Origin: an uncultured Victivallis sp.
GTDB taxonomy: Bacteria > Verrucomicrobiota > Lentisphaeria > Victivallales > Victivallaceae
Reading direction: 5' to 3'
DNA: 64,000 nt
NCBI GenBank assembly: GCA_944389935.1
Contig: CALXOE010000003.1
Coordinates: 80,917-144,916, forward strand
The position numbers and the translations under genes are program-made. This document shows positions 25,537-34,372 of this stretch, in pieces; within the stretch, counting starts at the first letter, position 1, and each line of letters starts with the position of its first letter. Below the pieces are notes generated by a model. That model was given only the letters and a program-made list of their open reading frames with translations, did not search any database and was not told the DNA's origin.

Positions 25537-26865
25537 TTATTGTATGCTTGACTTCTTCTCTGCTTCGCTCAGAGCTTTCGTGCTCTCCCGCAGGCGGTCG
25601 GCCATGCCGAGGCTGAAGAGGCATCGGGAGATTCCGAGCGCGTAGTTTTTATCCGGTACCACATGGAAGAGGCACCGGTAAATCGCGAGTGCCTCATCCG
25701 TCTCGCCGGCCATTTCGCAGGAAACCGCGATCGCATTCAGATACTCCTGATTTTCCTCAACTGCTTCGGCCGTCTCCTCGCCCGCGGGATGATTCATGTC
25801 CCAGGCGGGCCACGCCAGAATCTCTTCGGCGAGTTTTTCCGGCAGTTTGCGGCGCAGCATGGCCCGGGAGTAATCCCCCGCACCTTTCCACGCGCCCGCC
25901 TCGAGCAGAAGTTCGAGCTTGTCATCCCATACCCGGCAGGAGACCGGAAACTTGATCCGGTTCGGCACAAGCTGAGTTTGAAGTTGCCGAACGAGATCCT
26001 CCGCCAGCATCAGCCGCGCCTGCATCGCGGTCGGGATCGTCGCCGTCTTGTTCGTGAGCTCCGCCAGAAAACGCTGCCGTCTCCGGTTCTTCGTTTCGTC
26101 CACTTTCCCGGCCTCTTTTTCCGCGGCCGCTTTGAGCCGGCTGGCGCGGGTCTCCGGAGGAGCCGCAAGTTCATTCACCTGGGTCTGGAAACTTCCGTTG
26201 TCGATCACGAATGTCCGTGACGCCGCAACACTGGTTTCCACCGCTTTCTCCAGCATTCCGTCCCGGCTGATCCGGTAGATCGTCAGCGAGAGCATCAGCG
26301 TTGCGTTCGCCGCCCGGTAGTGGAGTTTCTCCGCAACCGTGCGTTGGCGCATCGTCAGGCGGATTTTCTGGAAAATAGGCTGTTTGGTGACTGGATCTTT
26401 CAGCCCGGTGGCGTATTTGACGTTGCGCCACTCCTCAAGATTGAACGGATGATAGTAGTAACCCAGAAACTCCGGCTCCATCTGCCACCAGACCCGCCCG
26501 TAGATCACCGCGTCGAAGCGGCTGCCGAGCCGGATGTTCTGATGCGCGGCGATCGCCTTTTCCATGTCCAGATCGGCCACCTGGTACATCCCGCTGTCGT
26601 GGAACGCGGCCGTGACCATGTTCCGCACCGCCCGGAGCGTCTCCTCGTCGGCCGCTCCGATTCCGACCGAGGGATCGTTCGGCAGAGAGTTGAAGTCGGC
26701 AATCGCGAATTTGCTCATCCCGGTCAGGTTGAATTCTCCCGGGACCCGCGTCTCCACCGGAACGACCACATTACTGGCGCACCCGCCCGTGAGCAGCAGC
26801 GCTGCGGACAGGCAGCAGAGAACTCCTGCTGCAAGAGGGGTTTTCCATCGACAAATATGTTTCAT
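25537..26865 (-). CDS. Lipoprotein with CsgG/LpoB-like N-terminal region and TPR-like C-terminus
   Basis: 442 residues from the ATG at 26865, preceded by AGGAGAG; the longer frame to 26898 would overlap the upstream gene without a ribosome site. Lipobox LLLTGGC. The N-terminal half shows the CsgG/LpoB pattern: FNLTGMSKFAIADFNSLP, RNMVTAAFHDSGMYQVADLD and RFDAVIYGRVW. After a basic coiled segment near 230-260, the C-terminus has TPR-like helices (YLNAIAVSCEMAGETDEALA). Likely an outer-membrane lipoprotein; its stop codon neighbours the 25515 gene by 21 bases. Confidence 0.68.
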   Translation of the reverse strand: MKHICRWKTPLAAGVLCCLSAALLLTGGCASNVVVPVETRVPGEFNLTGMSKFAIADFNSLPNDPSVGIGAADEETLRAVRNMVTAAFHDSGMYQVADLDMEKAIAAHQNIRLGSRFDAVIYGRVWWQMEPEFLGYYYHPFNLEEWRNVKYATGLKDPVTKQPIFQKIRLTMRQRTVAEKLHYRAANATLMLSLTIYRISRDGMLEKAVETSVAASRTFVIDNGSFQTQVNELAAPPETRASRLKAAAEKEAGKVDETKNRRRQRFLAELTNKTATIPTAMQARLMLAEDLVRQLQTQLVPNRIKFPVSCRVWDDKLELLLEAGAWKGAGDYSRAMLRRKLPEKLAEEILAWPAWDMNHPAGEETAEAVEENQEYLNAIAVSCEMAGETDEALAIYRCLFHVVPDKNYALGISRCLFSLGMADRLRESTKALSEAEKKSSIQ

Positions 26866-26884
26866 GACGCTCTCCTGATCCATC

Positions 26885-28039
26885 CTATTTGAGCTCATCT
26901 TTCATCTGCGTCCGGAATCCGGTTCCGCTCTTTTCCGCAACGGCGGCAGCGTCCATGTCGCGGAGGCTCTTCTGCTCCTCCCGGATTTTCCGGAGGCGCT
27001 CCAGTCCCGCAGCCGCGTATTTCGAGCCCGGTTCGAGCTTCAGTGCCTCCTCGAAGCATGAGAGCGCTGCGGCGTACTCCCCGATCACTTCGTAGGAGAT
27101 CCCCTGATTCTCGTAATCCGCCACGTTTTTCTCCTCTCCGGAAAGCACCTCATCCAGCCGCCGGATCGCCTCCGTGAACGCCTGCGACTCCATCAGCAGC
27201 AGCGCCCGCTCGTCCCCGTCCGGATTCACCTCCAGCGTCCGGGGTTTGCGGTGCGGCGAAAGGTCCTCCACGATCTTGTTGACGGCCGGCACGATCATGT
27301 TGGTGAAAATCTCGACCGTTCCGGGCAGTTGCGCACGAACGTCGTTCCCCGTCCGGAATGCGTATTGCAGGTTCGGAAACTCTTTCTCGTATGCGACCTT
27401 GCCGTCAGCATCCGTGAGCCGGGCCCGCAGCGTTCCGGTGGCTTTCACGCTCCGCGCCGGAACCTGCCGGCGGAAATTTTCTTTCCGCATCCGCGAAAGA
27501 ACCGGGCGCGAATTCGGGATGTTCTCCCCTCTTGAATTCTTAATGTAATAAATCTCATAGGGCTGGTCGATCAGCGTGCATGAGAACTCCTCCGTGCCCT
27601 CGACCCGGTCGAGCTGGATCGTGAGATTCAGCTCCAGTTTCGCGCAGCGGATTCCCGTCCCGGTCGTGTAGCGCGAGTAGCCGTGGCGGCTCTCTTTTTT
27701 CGCCAGATTTTTCCCCAGAGCCGCCGCTCCGGCTGCGTTTCCCCAGATGAGGTCCGTCGTCCGGAAGTAGCCCTCCCGGCTGAATCCGGACGAGAGCCGC
27801 TGCACAAGTACGCCCGTCGCCGTATTCCGGTCCCCCTCCGCGACTCCGCTGCCGGCGAGCGTCACCTGCGGGATCAACTCCATCGTTTCGATCGATCGGA
27901 TGTCGGCCACTGCGCCCGGGGGCGTCACATAGTCGACCCGGACGGTCCGGATGGTTGGGCAGCCGCTGAACAGCAGCGTCAGCAGTGATGCGGCCGCGCA
28001 AACGCCGACCCTGTATGGAAAAGCGTTTTTCTGATTCAT
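26885..28039 (-). CDS. Lipoprotein with TPR-like C-terminal region
   Basis: 384 residues, lipobox LLFSGC (Cys27). The sequence IRTVRVDYVTPPGAVADIRSIETM parallels VQEMQAVYLTPAGSVNFRKG in the next upstream lipoprotein, so the two are related. Residues 100-260 form the same CsgG/LpoB-like beta-rich domain (YGYS, GTLRARLTDADGKVAYEKEF). At 290-350 is a TPR repeat pair (GISYEVIGEYAAALSCFEEALKLEPGSKYA). Vibrio lpoB-ycfL loci also include a TPR lipoprotein (COG3014); the analogy is inferential. Confidence 0.68.
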   Translation of the reverse strand: MNQKNAFPYRVGVCAAASLLTLLFSGCPTIRTVRVDYVTPPGAVADIRSIETMELIPQVTLAGSGVAEGDRNTATGVLVQRLSSGFSREGYFRTTDLIWGNAAGAAALGKNLAKKESRHGYSRYTTGTGIRCAKLELNLTIQLDRVEGTEEFSCTLIDQPYEIYYIKNSRGENIPNSRPVLSRMRKENFRRQVPARSVKATGTLRARLTDADGKVAYEKEFPNLQYAFRTGNDVRAQLPGTVEIFTNMIVPAVNKIVEDLSPHRKPRTLEVNPDGDERALLLMESQAFTEAIRRLDEVLSGEEKNVADYENQGISYEVIGEYAAALSCFEEALKLEPGSKYAAAGLERLRKIREEQKSLRDMDAAAVAEKSGTGFRTQMKDELK

Positions 28040-28054
28040 ATCTGCGGTCCTGAT

Positions 28055-29005
28055 TTATTTGAGACTGTTGAGGAATTCAAGTTTCTGTTCAATCCGGGCG
28101 AGCGTGTCGGGGATCGCTTCCTTTAATCCGGCATCATCCGTGCAGCTCAGAATCGCCACATGCCGCGCGTGGAGTCTCCGCAGATTCGCGGCGCTGCAGT
28201 CGTCGAGCTCTTCCGCGAGTGCGAGCATGTAGTGATTGCGGAGTTTCGCCTCAAGCGCCTCGCGTTCCCCGGCTTCCTCGGCTTTCTCCAAGCGGGCGAT
28301 CACCTCGGCGGTTTTCTCCGGGATGATCTGCTTCGCCCGTGCGATGACTTTGGCCTTGTTGCCGCGGGATAACTCCATAACCATGATCGTATCGACCCCT
28401 TTCGGCAGGAGCGTGGGGAGGGGGCGCTTCCCGGTCAGGAAAGCCTCCTGAAGCCGCCCGAGAATCTGCTTCGCGAAAAGCGAGGCGTAAGCCTGTTCGT
28501 CCCGCACCGATTCCGGCGCGAAATCCCCGTCGCTGACGATCAGATCGATGTATGTCATCGGCGCGAGATCCCGGGCCCGGTAGACCCCCGCTGTCAGGTG
28601 ACGGACCGCCGAACTCGAAACGGCATCGGCCGTGGAGATGAGGTTCTCCCCGCCCGAATCGTTCTCGCGGGTCGTCATGAACACTTTGCGGTTCGCGGCC
28701 GCTTCGCGCGCATTGTCCTTGTGAAAGGCACCCTCTTCCGTCAGAAAAATCCAGTAATCCGGCCGCTCCCGGTCGAGTGGATACTGGCCGTTCGAGGCGA
28801 TCTCTTTCCGCAGGGCGGCGAGCAGAGTTCCGTCAGCGAGCTTCCGGTCGCCTGTCACGGCCACCCGGATTCCCGAGCCTTTCCGGAAATTGACGCTGCC
28901 GGCGGGCGTCAGATAGACGGCTTGCATCTCCTGCACATGGGAACAGCCTGCCAGAAGCGCCATAAGCAAAGCGGTACAGCTCAACGTAAAAAAAACGGAT
29001 CTCAT
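28055..29005 (-). CDS. Lipoprotein, first gene of the envelope operon
   Basis: 316 residues from the ATG at 29005; upstream in-frame sequence has no lipobox-compatible start. Lipobox LLMALLAGC (Cys18-21). The domain beginning AVYLTPAGSVNFRKGSGIRVAV is shared with the following lipoprotein. The C-terminal 100 residues are helical (KVIARAKQIIPEKTAEVIARL; MLALAEELDDCSAANL). No enzyme motif is visible. It is preceded by a strong promoter about 110 bases upstream. Confidence 0.66.
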   Translation of the reverse strand: MRSVFFTLSCTALLMALLAGCSHVQEMQAVYLTPAGSVNFRKGSGIRVAVTGDRKLADGTLLAALRKEIASNGQYPLDRERPDYWIFLTEEGAFHKDNAREAAANRKVFMTTRENDSGGENLISTADAVSSSAVRHLTAGVYRARDLAPMTYIDLIVSDGDFAPESVRDEQAYASLFAKQILGRLQEAFLTGKRPLPTLLPKGVDTIMVMELSRGNKAKVIARAKQIIPEKTAEVIARLEKAEEAGEREALEAKLRNHYMLALAEELDDCSAANLRRLHARHVAILSCTDDAGLKEAIPDTLARIEQKLEFLNSLK

Positions 29006-29108
29006 CCTGAGTCTCGCCTCCTCTCCCGACCTCCGGCAGCTGGTGGATCTTTTCCCGCATCCGGCAGTCTGAAGCAAAATTTTTATTAGTCTGCAGCTTC
29101 TGCCTGCT

Positions 29109-29137
29109 AATATAATTCTACTGCTATTTGTTTTCAA
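29109..29137 (-). promoter_or_regulatory. Sigma-70 promoter of the eight-gene lipoprotein operon
   Basis: On the minus strand: TTGAAA (29137-29132), a 17-base spacer and TATATT (29114-29109), about 100 bp before the first start codon at 29005. It is the only strong promoter match between this start and the convergent-side terminator. Confidence 0.65.
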
Positions 29138-29214
29138 GTCGGTGACGCAGGTTTTTGTCGGATTTTCGTATCTCCGCATCGGTCGGACGCAGGAGTGTCG
29201 GGGGGAGGGGAGGT

Positions 29215-29257
29215 AAAAAAAGCGGGAGGTGCGGCGGAATGATTCCGCACCTCCCGC
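29215..29257 (-). terminator. Rho-independent terminator of the beta-helix operon
   Basis: On the minus strand GCGGGAGGTGCGG (29257-29245) pairs perfectly with CCGCACCTCCCGC (29234-29222) over a 10-base loop, followed directly by seven T (29221-29215). It lies 42 bases after the stop of the beta-helix gene, separating it from the lipoprotein operon. Confidence 0.93.
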
Positions 29258-29299
29258 GTCGTTGCGGGGATTCCGCAGAACGAACCGGAATGGGGGGGA

Positions 29300-31174
29300 T
29301 TATTTCAAGTTGTTCTGCGTTACGAGCCCGGTATCGCCCGTGCTCCACCCGCCCGCTGGATAGTCGCTGAATACGTTGCCGGCAATGATCCCCCGCATGG
29401 GAATTCCGTTGCCGGAGCACTCCAGCGCCGTGAATTTCTGTCCGGTCACGGTGTTGCCGACGACGGTGAGATTCTGCGGCGTTCCGTCCTGCGGTTTCGC
29501 ACTCTGCATCTCTTTCTGCGGCAATGCGGTAATGTGAATTCCCTTGGCGCCGCCGGTCAGCGTGTTACCGGTCACGGTCACGTTGCGGACGAGATCCCCG
29601 GTGATCTGCAGACAGATCGGCGAGTAATAAATGGCAGCTTCCTTTTTCTCTCCGCGCTGCTGCGCCAGCGGCAGCGTGAACTCGTAGTCGCAGACGACGG
29701 TGTTCCCGGAAACGGTGATGTTTTCAGTCGGAATGGTGCGGGTCACTCCCCAGTCCGTGTGAATGAAGATCCCGACCGCCTGCCGGAACGTCCCGGGGTA
29801 GGGGTTCATTCCGGGCATGACCCAGTTATGAATCTGGTTGCCGGTTACGGTTACTTTTCTGCAGTTGAAGATGTCGATCGCATGGCTGCCGATCTCCTTG
29901 ATGAGGTTTCCGGTCACCAGCACGTCGTAACTCAGAATCCCGACGACGATGCCGGTGTCCCACGCCCGGCTGACCCGGCAGTTCACAATCTGGGTGTGAA
30001 ACGAACCGCGACCGCGGAAGTTGCCTCCGATCGTGATTCCGTGCCGGGCTCCGAATGTCATGCAGTTGCGGACGGCGGTGTTTTCGGTGCAGCTGAGTGA
30101 AATTCCATCGTGAGCCGGCAGGCGGACTTCACAGTTTTCGACGACGGAGTCCCGCACGCCGGAGAGGGCGATCCCCTTGGTCCAGTTGTTCAGCTGGGGA
30201 CTGTCCCAGTCGGGAGTCAGCAGTCGCAGGCCGGAGATCCGGATGTTGCTCAGCAGACGGGTCCCGGGGAACCGGGAGTTCCGGATGTAGGTGTAATCAT
30301 TTTTCGTGGGATCGTTTCCCTCCCGGCGTTTGCGTGTCAGCACGGCGCCGTTTTCTCCGCGGAGCGTGGTGTTGGATTTTCGAATGACCAGGGTGCTCTC
30401 CAGCAGATAAATCCCGGCCGGGATCACCACTTCTCCGCCGATGTCGAGCGCTTTCTGGATCGCCGGGGCAGAATCTTTCTGACCGGTCGGGTCCGCTCCG
30501 AACTCGAGCACGTTGTGAACCATCCCGGGATCTGCGCTCCAGTAGGGGCACTCCGCCTCATCGCCCGCGGGGAGTTCCCAGGGGGTGAAATCAACCCGGA
30601 ACGACTCCACGCGGCCGTAGGGCTTCCCTTTGAGATTCGGAGTCACGGCCGAGAGGATGACGTAGAATTCCTGCTGGCTCGCCGGAATGAGCAGCCGTTT
30701 GTCGTTCTGCAGGGTCGGCCTCTCTGCGGAGTTTGCATCCGCCGTGGCGACGACCTCCATGGCCGAATCGTCGGAGACGAAATAACGATCGGTATAACGT
30801 TCCCCGCGGTAATCCAGAAATCCGACTGCCAGCTCCGGAAGAGCTGTTCCGGCGCTCCTCGCGTCGGGCTCCACATAGAGCCGGGCCTTGAGATCGACGC
30901 GGTAGACCTTCCGGTCACCGGGTGCACGGTTGAATTTCCAGATCAGCAGTGATTTTCCGCCCTTGGCGTACAAAGTCGGGAATTTTCGGCCGTTCACCTC
31001 CTGCATTCCTCCGGAAAATTCGGCATGCAGCGCCCGGGCGTGCAACTCGCCGTCGGCCCGGCTTTCGCCGATGACTCCGGCAAGTTTCTCCGGATTGAGA
31101 TAGTAGTTGGTGCTTGCGGCGGCGGAGAGGAGGGCGCAGCCCGCAACGATGCCGAGAAACGGTTTGATATTCAT
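29300..31174 (-). CDS. Secreted right-handed beta-helix (pectate-lyase-like) protein
   Basis: 624 residues from the ATG at 31174 (GAAGAGAG upstream). The signal peptide ends near LLSAAAS. Residues 30-215 form a beta-rich N-terminal domain. NVLEFGADPTGQKDSAPAIQ near 230 is the typical entry to a pectate-lyase-3 fold. From 260 on come parallel beta-helix rungs: SVVENCEVR, TAVRNCMTF, VLVTGNLIKEIG, VTVTGNQI, ITVSGNTV, VTVTGNTLTGG and LTVVGNTVTG. The family includes polysaccharide lyases, hydrolases and structural proteins; no catalytic triad can be fixed by eye. It follows a pseudopilin and regulator and ends at a terminator. Confidence 0.85.
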   Translation of the reverse strand: MNIKPFLGIVAGCALLSAAASTNYYLNPEKLAGVIGESRADGELHARALHAEFSGGMQEVNGRKFPTLYAKGGKSLLIWKFNRAPGDRKVYRVDLKARLYVEPDARSAGTALPELAVGFLDYRGERYTDRYFVSDDSAMEVVATADANSAERPTLQNDKRLLIPASQQEFYVILSAVTPNLKGKPYGRVESFRVDFTPWELPAGDEAECPYWSADPGMVHNVLEFGADPTGQKDSAPAIQKALDIGGEVVIPAGIYLLESTLVIRKSNTTLRGENGAVLTRKRREGNDPTKNDYTYIRNSRFPGTRLLSNIRISGLRLLTPDWDSPQLNNWTKGIALSGVRDSVVENCEVRLPAHDGISLSCTENTAVRNCMTFGARHGITIGGNFRGRGSFHTQIVNCRVSRAWDTGIVVGILSYDVLVTGNLIKEIGSHAIDIFNCRKVTVTGNQIHNWVMPGMNPYPGTFRQAVGIFIHTDWGVTRTIPTENITVSGNTVVCDYEFTLPLAQQRGEKKEAAIYYSPICLQITGDLVRNVTVTGNTLTGGAKGIHITALPQKEMQSAKPQDGTPQNLTVVGNTVTGQKFTALECSGNGIPMRGIIAGNVFSDYPAGGWSTGDTGLVTQNNLK

Positions 31175-31200
31175 GGGAAACTCTCTTCCATCTTTCTGGA

Positions 31201-31872
31201 TCAGTTGTTCTTGTTCGCCATCCATTTGCTCCACTCGGCCAGGACATGCGCGCCGGGATTGACGACGTGGCTGTCCAGAAAGAGCACGGGGGAGTTCTGG
31301 GCCTCCTGCAGGGCGTCGTACTCCATGTACCAGGCGACTCTCACGCGGGAGAGCGGCACCCGCTTGTTCGGATTGTTCAGCATATATTGGGGCAAACGGT
31401 TGATTTTCTGCTTGTCATCGCGCGTAAAAAACCAGTCTCCATAATAACTCTCAAAACTTACGATGCGCGGATCGCGCTGCGGGCAGTTCTGCATGTTTTT
31501 GCACCAGTCGACCCAGTAGTCCTGCGTCGCGGAAAACCGATCTCCGCCTGCGGAGAGCGGCCGGGAGAACGGCGAGTTCGCCGAACGGTGCGTGATGTAT
31601 TTTCCCCTGATCAGACGTTTGCAGAAATTGTAGCGGTTGACCGTCGTACAGGGATTCGTGGTCCCGTCCACCAGGATATCGGGAATCATGTCGGCATAAT
31701 CCGCGGCGTACTGCGTCATGCCCAGCCCCATCTGCTTGAGACTGTTGATGTCCTGTGTGGTCCAGGCGCGCCGCCGCGACTGATTCAACGCCGGCAGCAG
31801 CATCGAGGCAAGGATCGCAATGATTGCAATCACAACAAGAAGCTCAATTAATGTGAATGGAGCGCGTTTCAT
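31201..31872 (-). CDS. Prepilin-type N-terminal methylation-domain protein (pseudopilin)
   Basis: 223 residues. The N-terminus has the class III signal: [14 protein letters not shown], with Glu at +5 and a long hydrophobic helix, which is the PilD/GspO processing site. The helical neck ([20 protein letters not shown]) is followed by a C-terminal globular part with FLDSHVVNP, the Lentisphaerae/Planctomycete H-x-DG-like ending. Hundreds of such single pseudopilins occur in Victivallis-type genomes, usually next to CAZymes or secreted proteins. The role could be surface display or a secretion tip. It lies between the regulator and the beta-helix gene, spacing 16 and 26 bases. Confidence 0.9.
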   Translation of the reverse strand: MKRAPFTLIELLVVIAIIAILASMLLPALNQSRRRAWTTQDINSLKQMGLGMTQYAADYADMIPDILVDGTTNPCTTVNRYNFCKRLIRGKYITHRSANSPFSRPLSAGGDRFSATQDYWVDWCKNMQNCPQRDPRIVSFESYYGDWFFTRDDKQKINRLPQYMLNNPNKRVPLSRVRVAWYMEYDALQEAQNSPVLFLDSHVVNPGAHVLAEWSKWMANKNN

Positions 31873-31888
31873 CTTAACATCCTTTCTG

Positions 31889-33022
31889 TTAGTTGTTGTC
31901 AGGTCGAACCCTTCCGGTACTGGAACGTTTGATCAGTTTGCTCGGCAGTTGAATTTTCCCTCTTGGTGAGCCGTCGCCGTGAATCATTTTGAGCAGATGG
32001 ATCACCGCCTGTTCGCCGATCTCCTCCGCCGGCTGGCGCACGCTGGTCAGCTGCGGAGTCATGAGCGTGCAGAGTTCATCGTCGTTGAACCCGATGAGAG
32101 AGAAATCCTCGGGCACGCGCTTGTGTGCATCATGCACGGCACAGATCGCTCCCGGAGCGATTTCGTCCCACTGCAGAACGACGGCCGTCGGCGGTTCCGG
32201 GAGGCGGATGAGGCGGTTCATCGCCGGGTAACCGTACAGATCCAGCCCCACGTCTCCGGGACGTCGATGGGAAAGCGAACTGCCCAGTTCGGCAACCCAC
32301 TCCGGGGAAAAACGCAATCCGTGATCTTCCAGTGCCTGACGATACCCCTGGAAACGCTCCCGGGCAGATGGAATATACTCCAGAAGTCCGCCGCTGTTGA
32401 GAATATAGCCGATTCGCGTATGTCCCAGTTCAATGAGGTAATTGACGGCATTGTACATCGCCTGGAAATTGTTGGTGTTCACGACCGGAAGATCGAGATC
32501 CTGATAACCGTTGTCCACGCAGATCAGCGGAATCTCCCGGGCTGTTTCCCGGACCAGCTCACGGTTGGACTGCAAATAGGGGAGCAGGATGATGCCGGAA
32601 ATTCGATTTTCCCGCATCCGGTGCAGATATTCAGCTTCGCACGCGGAATCATTCCGGGTGTTGCAGGCAATCAGAGAGTAACCGGCCTGACATGCGGCCT
32701 GCTCCGCTCCCACGAGAATCCGATGCCCCAGGGAGTCCTGCAGATTGGAACAGAGGTAGGCGAGCTGTTTGTTGTTCTGTTTCCGGGGAGCCGGACTCTT
32801 GCCGCGCATTCCCGTGACATAGGTCCCTTTCCCGCGCACGGATTTGAGCATGCCGTCGTGTTTCAACACGTCGAGTGCCTTGAGAACCGTCTGGCGTGTG
32901 ACTCCGAAACGGCCGGCCAGCTGCAGCTCCGTGGGAATCCGCTCCCCCGCGGCTAACGTGCCGGAATTGATTTCCCGGAAGAGTTCCTGATAGATTTCCT
33001 TGTATTTTATTTGTATGGACAT
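31889..33022 (-). CDS. GntR-type regulator with LacI-like sugar-binding domain
   Basis: 377 residues from the ATG at 33022. The GntR winged helix (residues 5-75) reads [51 protein letters not shown]. The LacI-like domain follows: [49 protein letters not shown], and a C-terminal [25 protein letters not shown]. AraR-like members respond to sugars. It is probably autoregulated and controls the pseudopilin/beta-helix genes just downstream. In-frame sequence upstream of the ATG is AT-rich leader, and the promoter lies there, which supports this start. Confidence 0.9.
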   Translation of the reverse strand: MSIQIKYKEIYQELFREINSGTLAAGERIPTELQLAGRFGVTRQTVLKALDVLKHDGMLKSVRGKGTYVTGMRGKSPAPRKQNNKQLAYLCSNLQDSLGHRILVGAEQAACQAGYSLIACNTRNDSACEAEYLHRMRENRISGIILLPYLQSNRELVRETAREIPLICVDNGYQDLDLPVVNTNNFQAMYNAVNYLIELGHTRIGYILNSGGLLEYIPSARERFQGYRQALEDHGLRFSPEWVAELGSSLSHRRPGDVGLDLYGYPAMNRLIRLPEPPTAVVLQWDEIAPGAICAVHDAHKRVPEDFSLIGFNDDELCTLMTPQLTSVRQPAEEIGEQAVIHLLKMIHGDGSPRGKIQLPSKLIKRSSTGRVRPDNN

Positions 33023-33050
33023 TTGACGTGTCACCCCTGTTTTTATCCCT

Positions 33051-33079
33051 ATTATACCAAAAAAACAGGATGTTGTCAA
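33051..33079 (-). promoter_or_regulatory. Consensus sigma-70 promoter of the GntR/LacI-pseudopilin operon
   Basis: On the minus strand: TTGACA (33079-33074), exact 17-base spacer, TATAAT (33056-33051), 29 bases before the ATG at 33022. Both hexamers are perfect consensus. A strong promoter in front of a repressor-led operon suggests tight repression. Confidence 0.9.
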
Positions 33080-33531
33080 GTGTTTTTTCACTTTTTTACC
33101 GAGAAAGTTGTACTCTTTAAAGCGGTAATGTACATACATATATGTGTTCAACTTTATCGTTTCAAACAAGATGGATCGTGTTTTGATCAAAAGGGCGTTT
33201 CGGCCGATTTCGCCGGGCGGGTTGCATGAAACTCCGACGGGGACAGCGATGGCATGAGAGAATGGGAACGAATTGAAATTTCGGTCGATATTCCGGCATC
33301 ATCCGGTCGTGTCGTAAAAAAGCACGTTTTTTTTCGATTTTTTTGATTTTCCGTGTAAGTTTGAGTCCGCCGGCGGGAGTTAGTTGAAAAGAGTGATTTC
33401 CCGGACGGGTCGTTCCATCGGCACGAAGAAACTTGCAGATATGTTCCACTTTGACGGAATACCCGTCCGGACCTCGCTCGATGAAAGCCGGGGAGAATCG
33501 GCTTGGTAACGAAAAGGAGAATCGGGCCGAA
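33080..33531. other. Gene-free AT-rich spacer
   Basis: Between the divergent regulator promoter and the secreted nuclease-like gene. It holds poly-T and poly-A stretches (33327-33345) and an AAGGAGA ribosome site at its right end (33514-33520). No open frame with a convincing start, RNA fold or repeat is seen. Confidence 0.6.
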
Positions 33532-34368
33532 ATGAGAAAAATATATCTGATATGCGGGATGTTTCTGCTGCTGAGTTTGAGCGCAATGGCCGTTCAGCCG
33601 TTGTGGGTGATCAGGGCCGCGAACAACATCCGCCGGGCGGTAACGGTGGCGAAGAGGGCGAAAACGGCGGGGCAGCTCGTGGTTGCGCTGGGAAAATGCT
33701 CCAACTCTCTTCCGGACGAGGAGGTCGGACGGCTCGCACGGATCGCTTCCAGGCCGAACGGGCTCAAGGAGTTGAATCAACTTCTCGGCCGGGCGAACTT
33801 CATCGGGCGATACGGGGACGAAGCGGGACATCTCATTTTACAGGACACCTATTTGCGGATCGCCATCAAAAACGGACGCCTTACCGAAAAGACCGCCTCC
33901 GAGGTGTTTGCCCGGCTGCAGGGAACTCCGGGGCTGACTTCGCTGCTGAGCAAAATCAACTCCTCGAATTTTTCGCAGGCAAAAGGGCACATGCGGGAGT
34001 TGGAAATCGCGTTGTCCGCACAGAGGCGGGGATTTACGACGATTTCGCTCGGCCAGAAGTTCGCGGACGGTGTCAAGAAAGGCGACACGGATCTCGATGT
34101 TTTTCTCCGGAAAAACGGACGTAACTTCGCCATTGAAAGCAAAGCGTATTCCGGCGTCGTTCCCGATACGATGGTCAAGGCCGATGCGGAAAGCCTCATT
34201 ACGTTCTGCCGGACAATCGGAGGGACGACGCCGGTGTTCTGTTTTGAGACCCCGCCCTCCGGATTTACCCGGCATTTCCTGGCGGAAAAAGGGGTGAAGT
34301 GTCTCGTCGGAACTCCGGAAGAAATCATGGCCAAACTCGATGTATTATCCAACATCATGGGGAGATGA
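33532..34368 (+). CDS. Secreted protein with PD-(D/E)XK nuclease-like C-terminal domain
   Basis: 278 residues; signal peptide MRKIYLICGMFLLLSLSAMA. The middle (25-160) is helical with no recognised family. The C-terminal region has the restriction-endonuclease-like pattern: a helix with Glu (MRELEIALSAQRRG), an Asp in KKGDTDLDVFL near 185-190, and NFAIESKAYSG, giving D-x(14)-ExK. That is the catalytic core of PD-(D/E)XK enzymes, which also occurs in toxin tips. Export by a signal peptide is unusual for a nuclease. AAGGAGA precedes the ATG at 33532. It is followed four bases later by a Gly-rich membrane protein, with which it probably works. Confidence 0.62.
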   Translation: MRKIYLICGMFLLLSLSAMAVQPLWVIRAANNIRRAVTVAKRAKTAGQLVVALGKCSNSLPDEEVGRLARIASRPNGLKELNQLLGRANFIGRYGDEAGHLILQDTYLRIAIKNGRLTEKTASEVFARLQGTPGLTSLLSKINSSNFSQAKGHMRELEIALSAQRRGFTTISLGQKFADGVKKGDTDLDVFLRKNGRNFAIESKAYSGVVPDTMVKADAESLITFCRTIGGTTPVFCFETPPSGFTRHFLAEKGVKCLVGTPEEIMAKLDVLSNIMGR

Positions 34369-34372
34369 AAAA

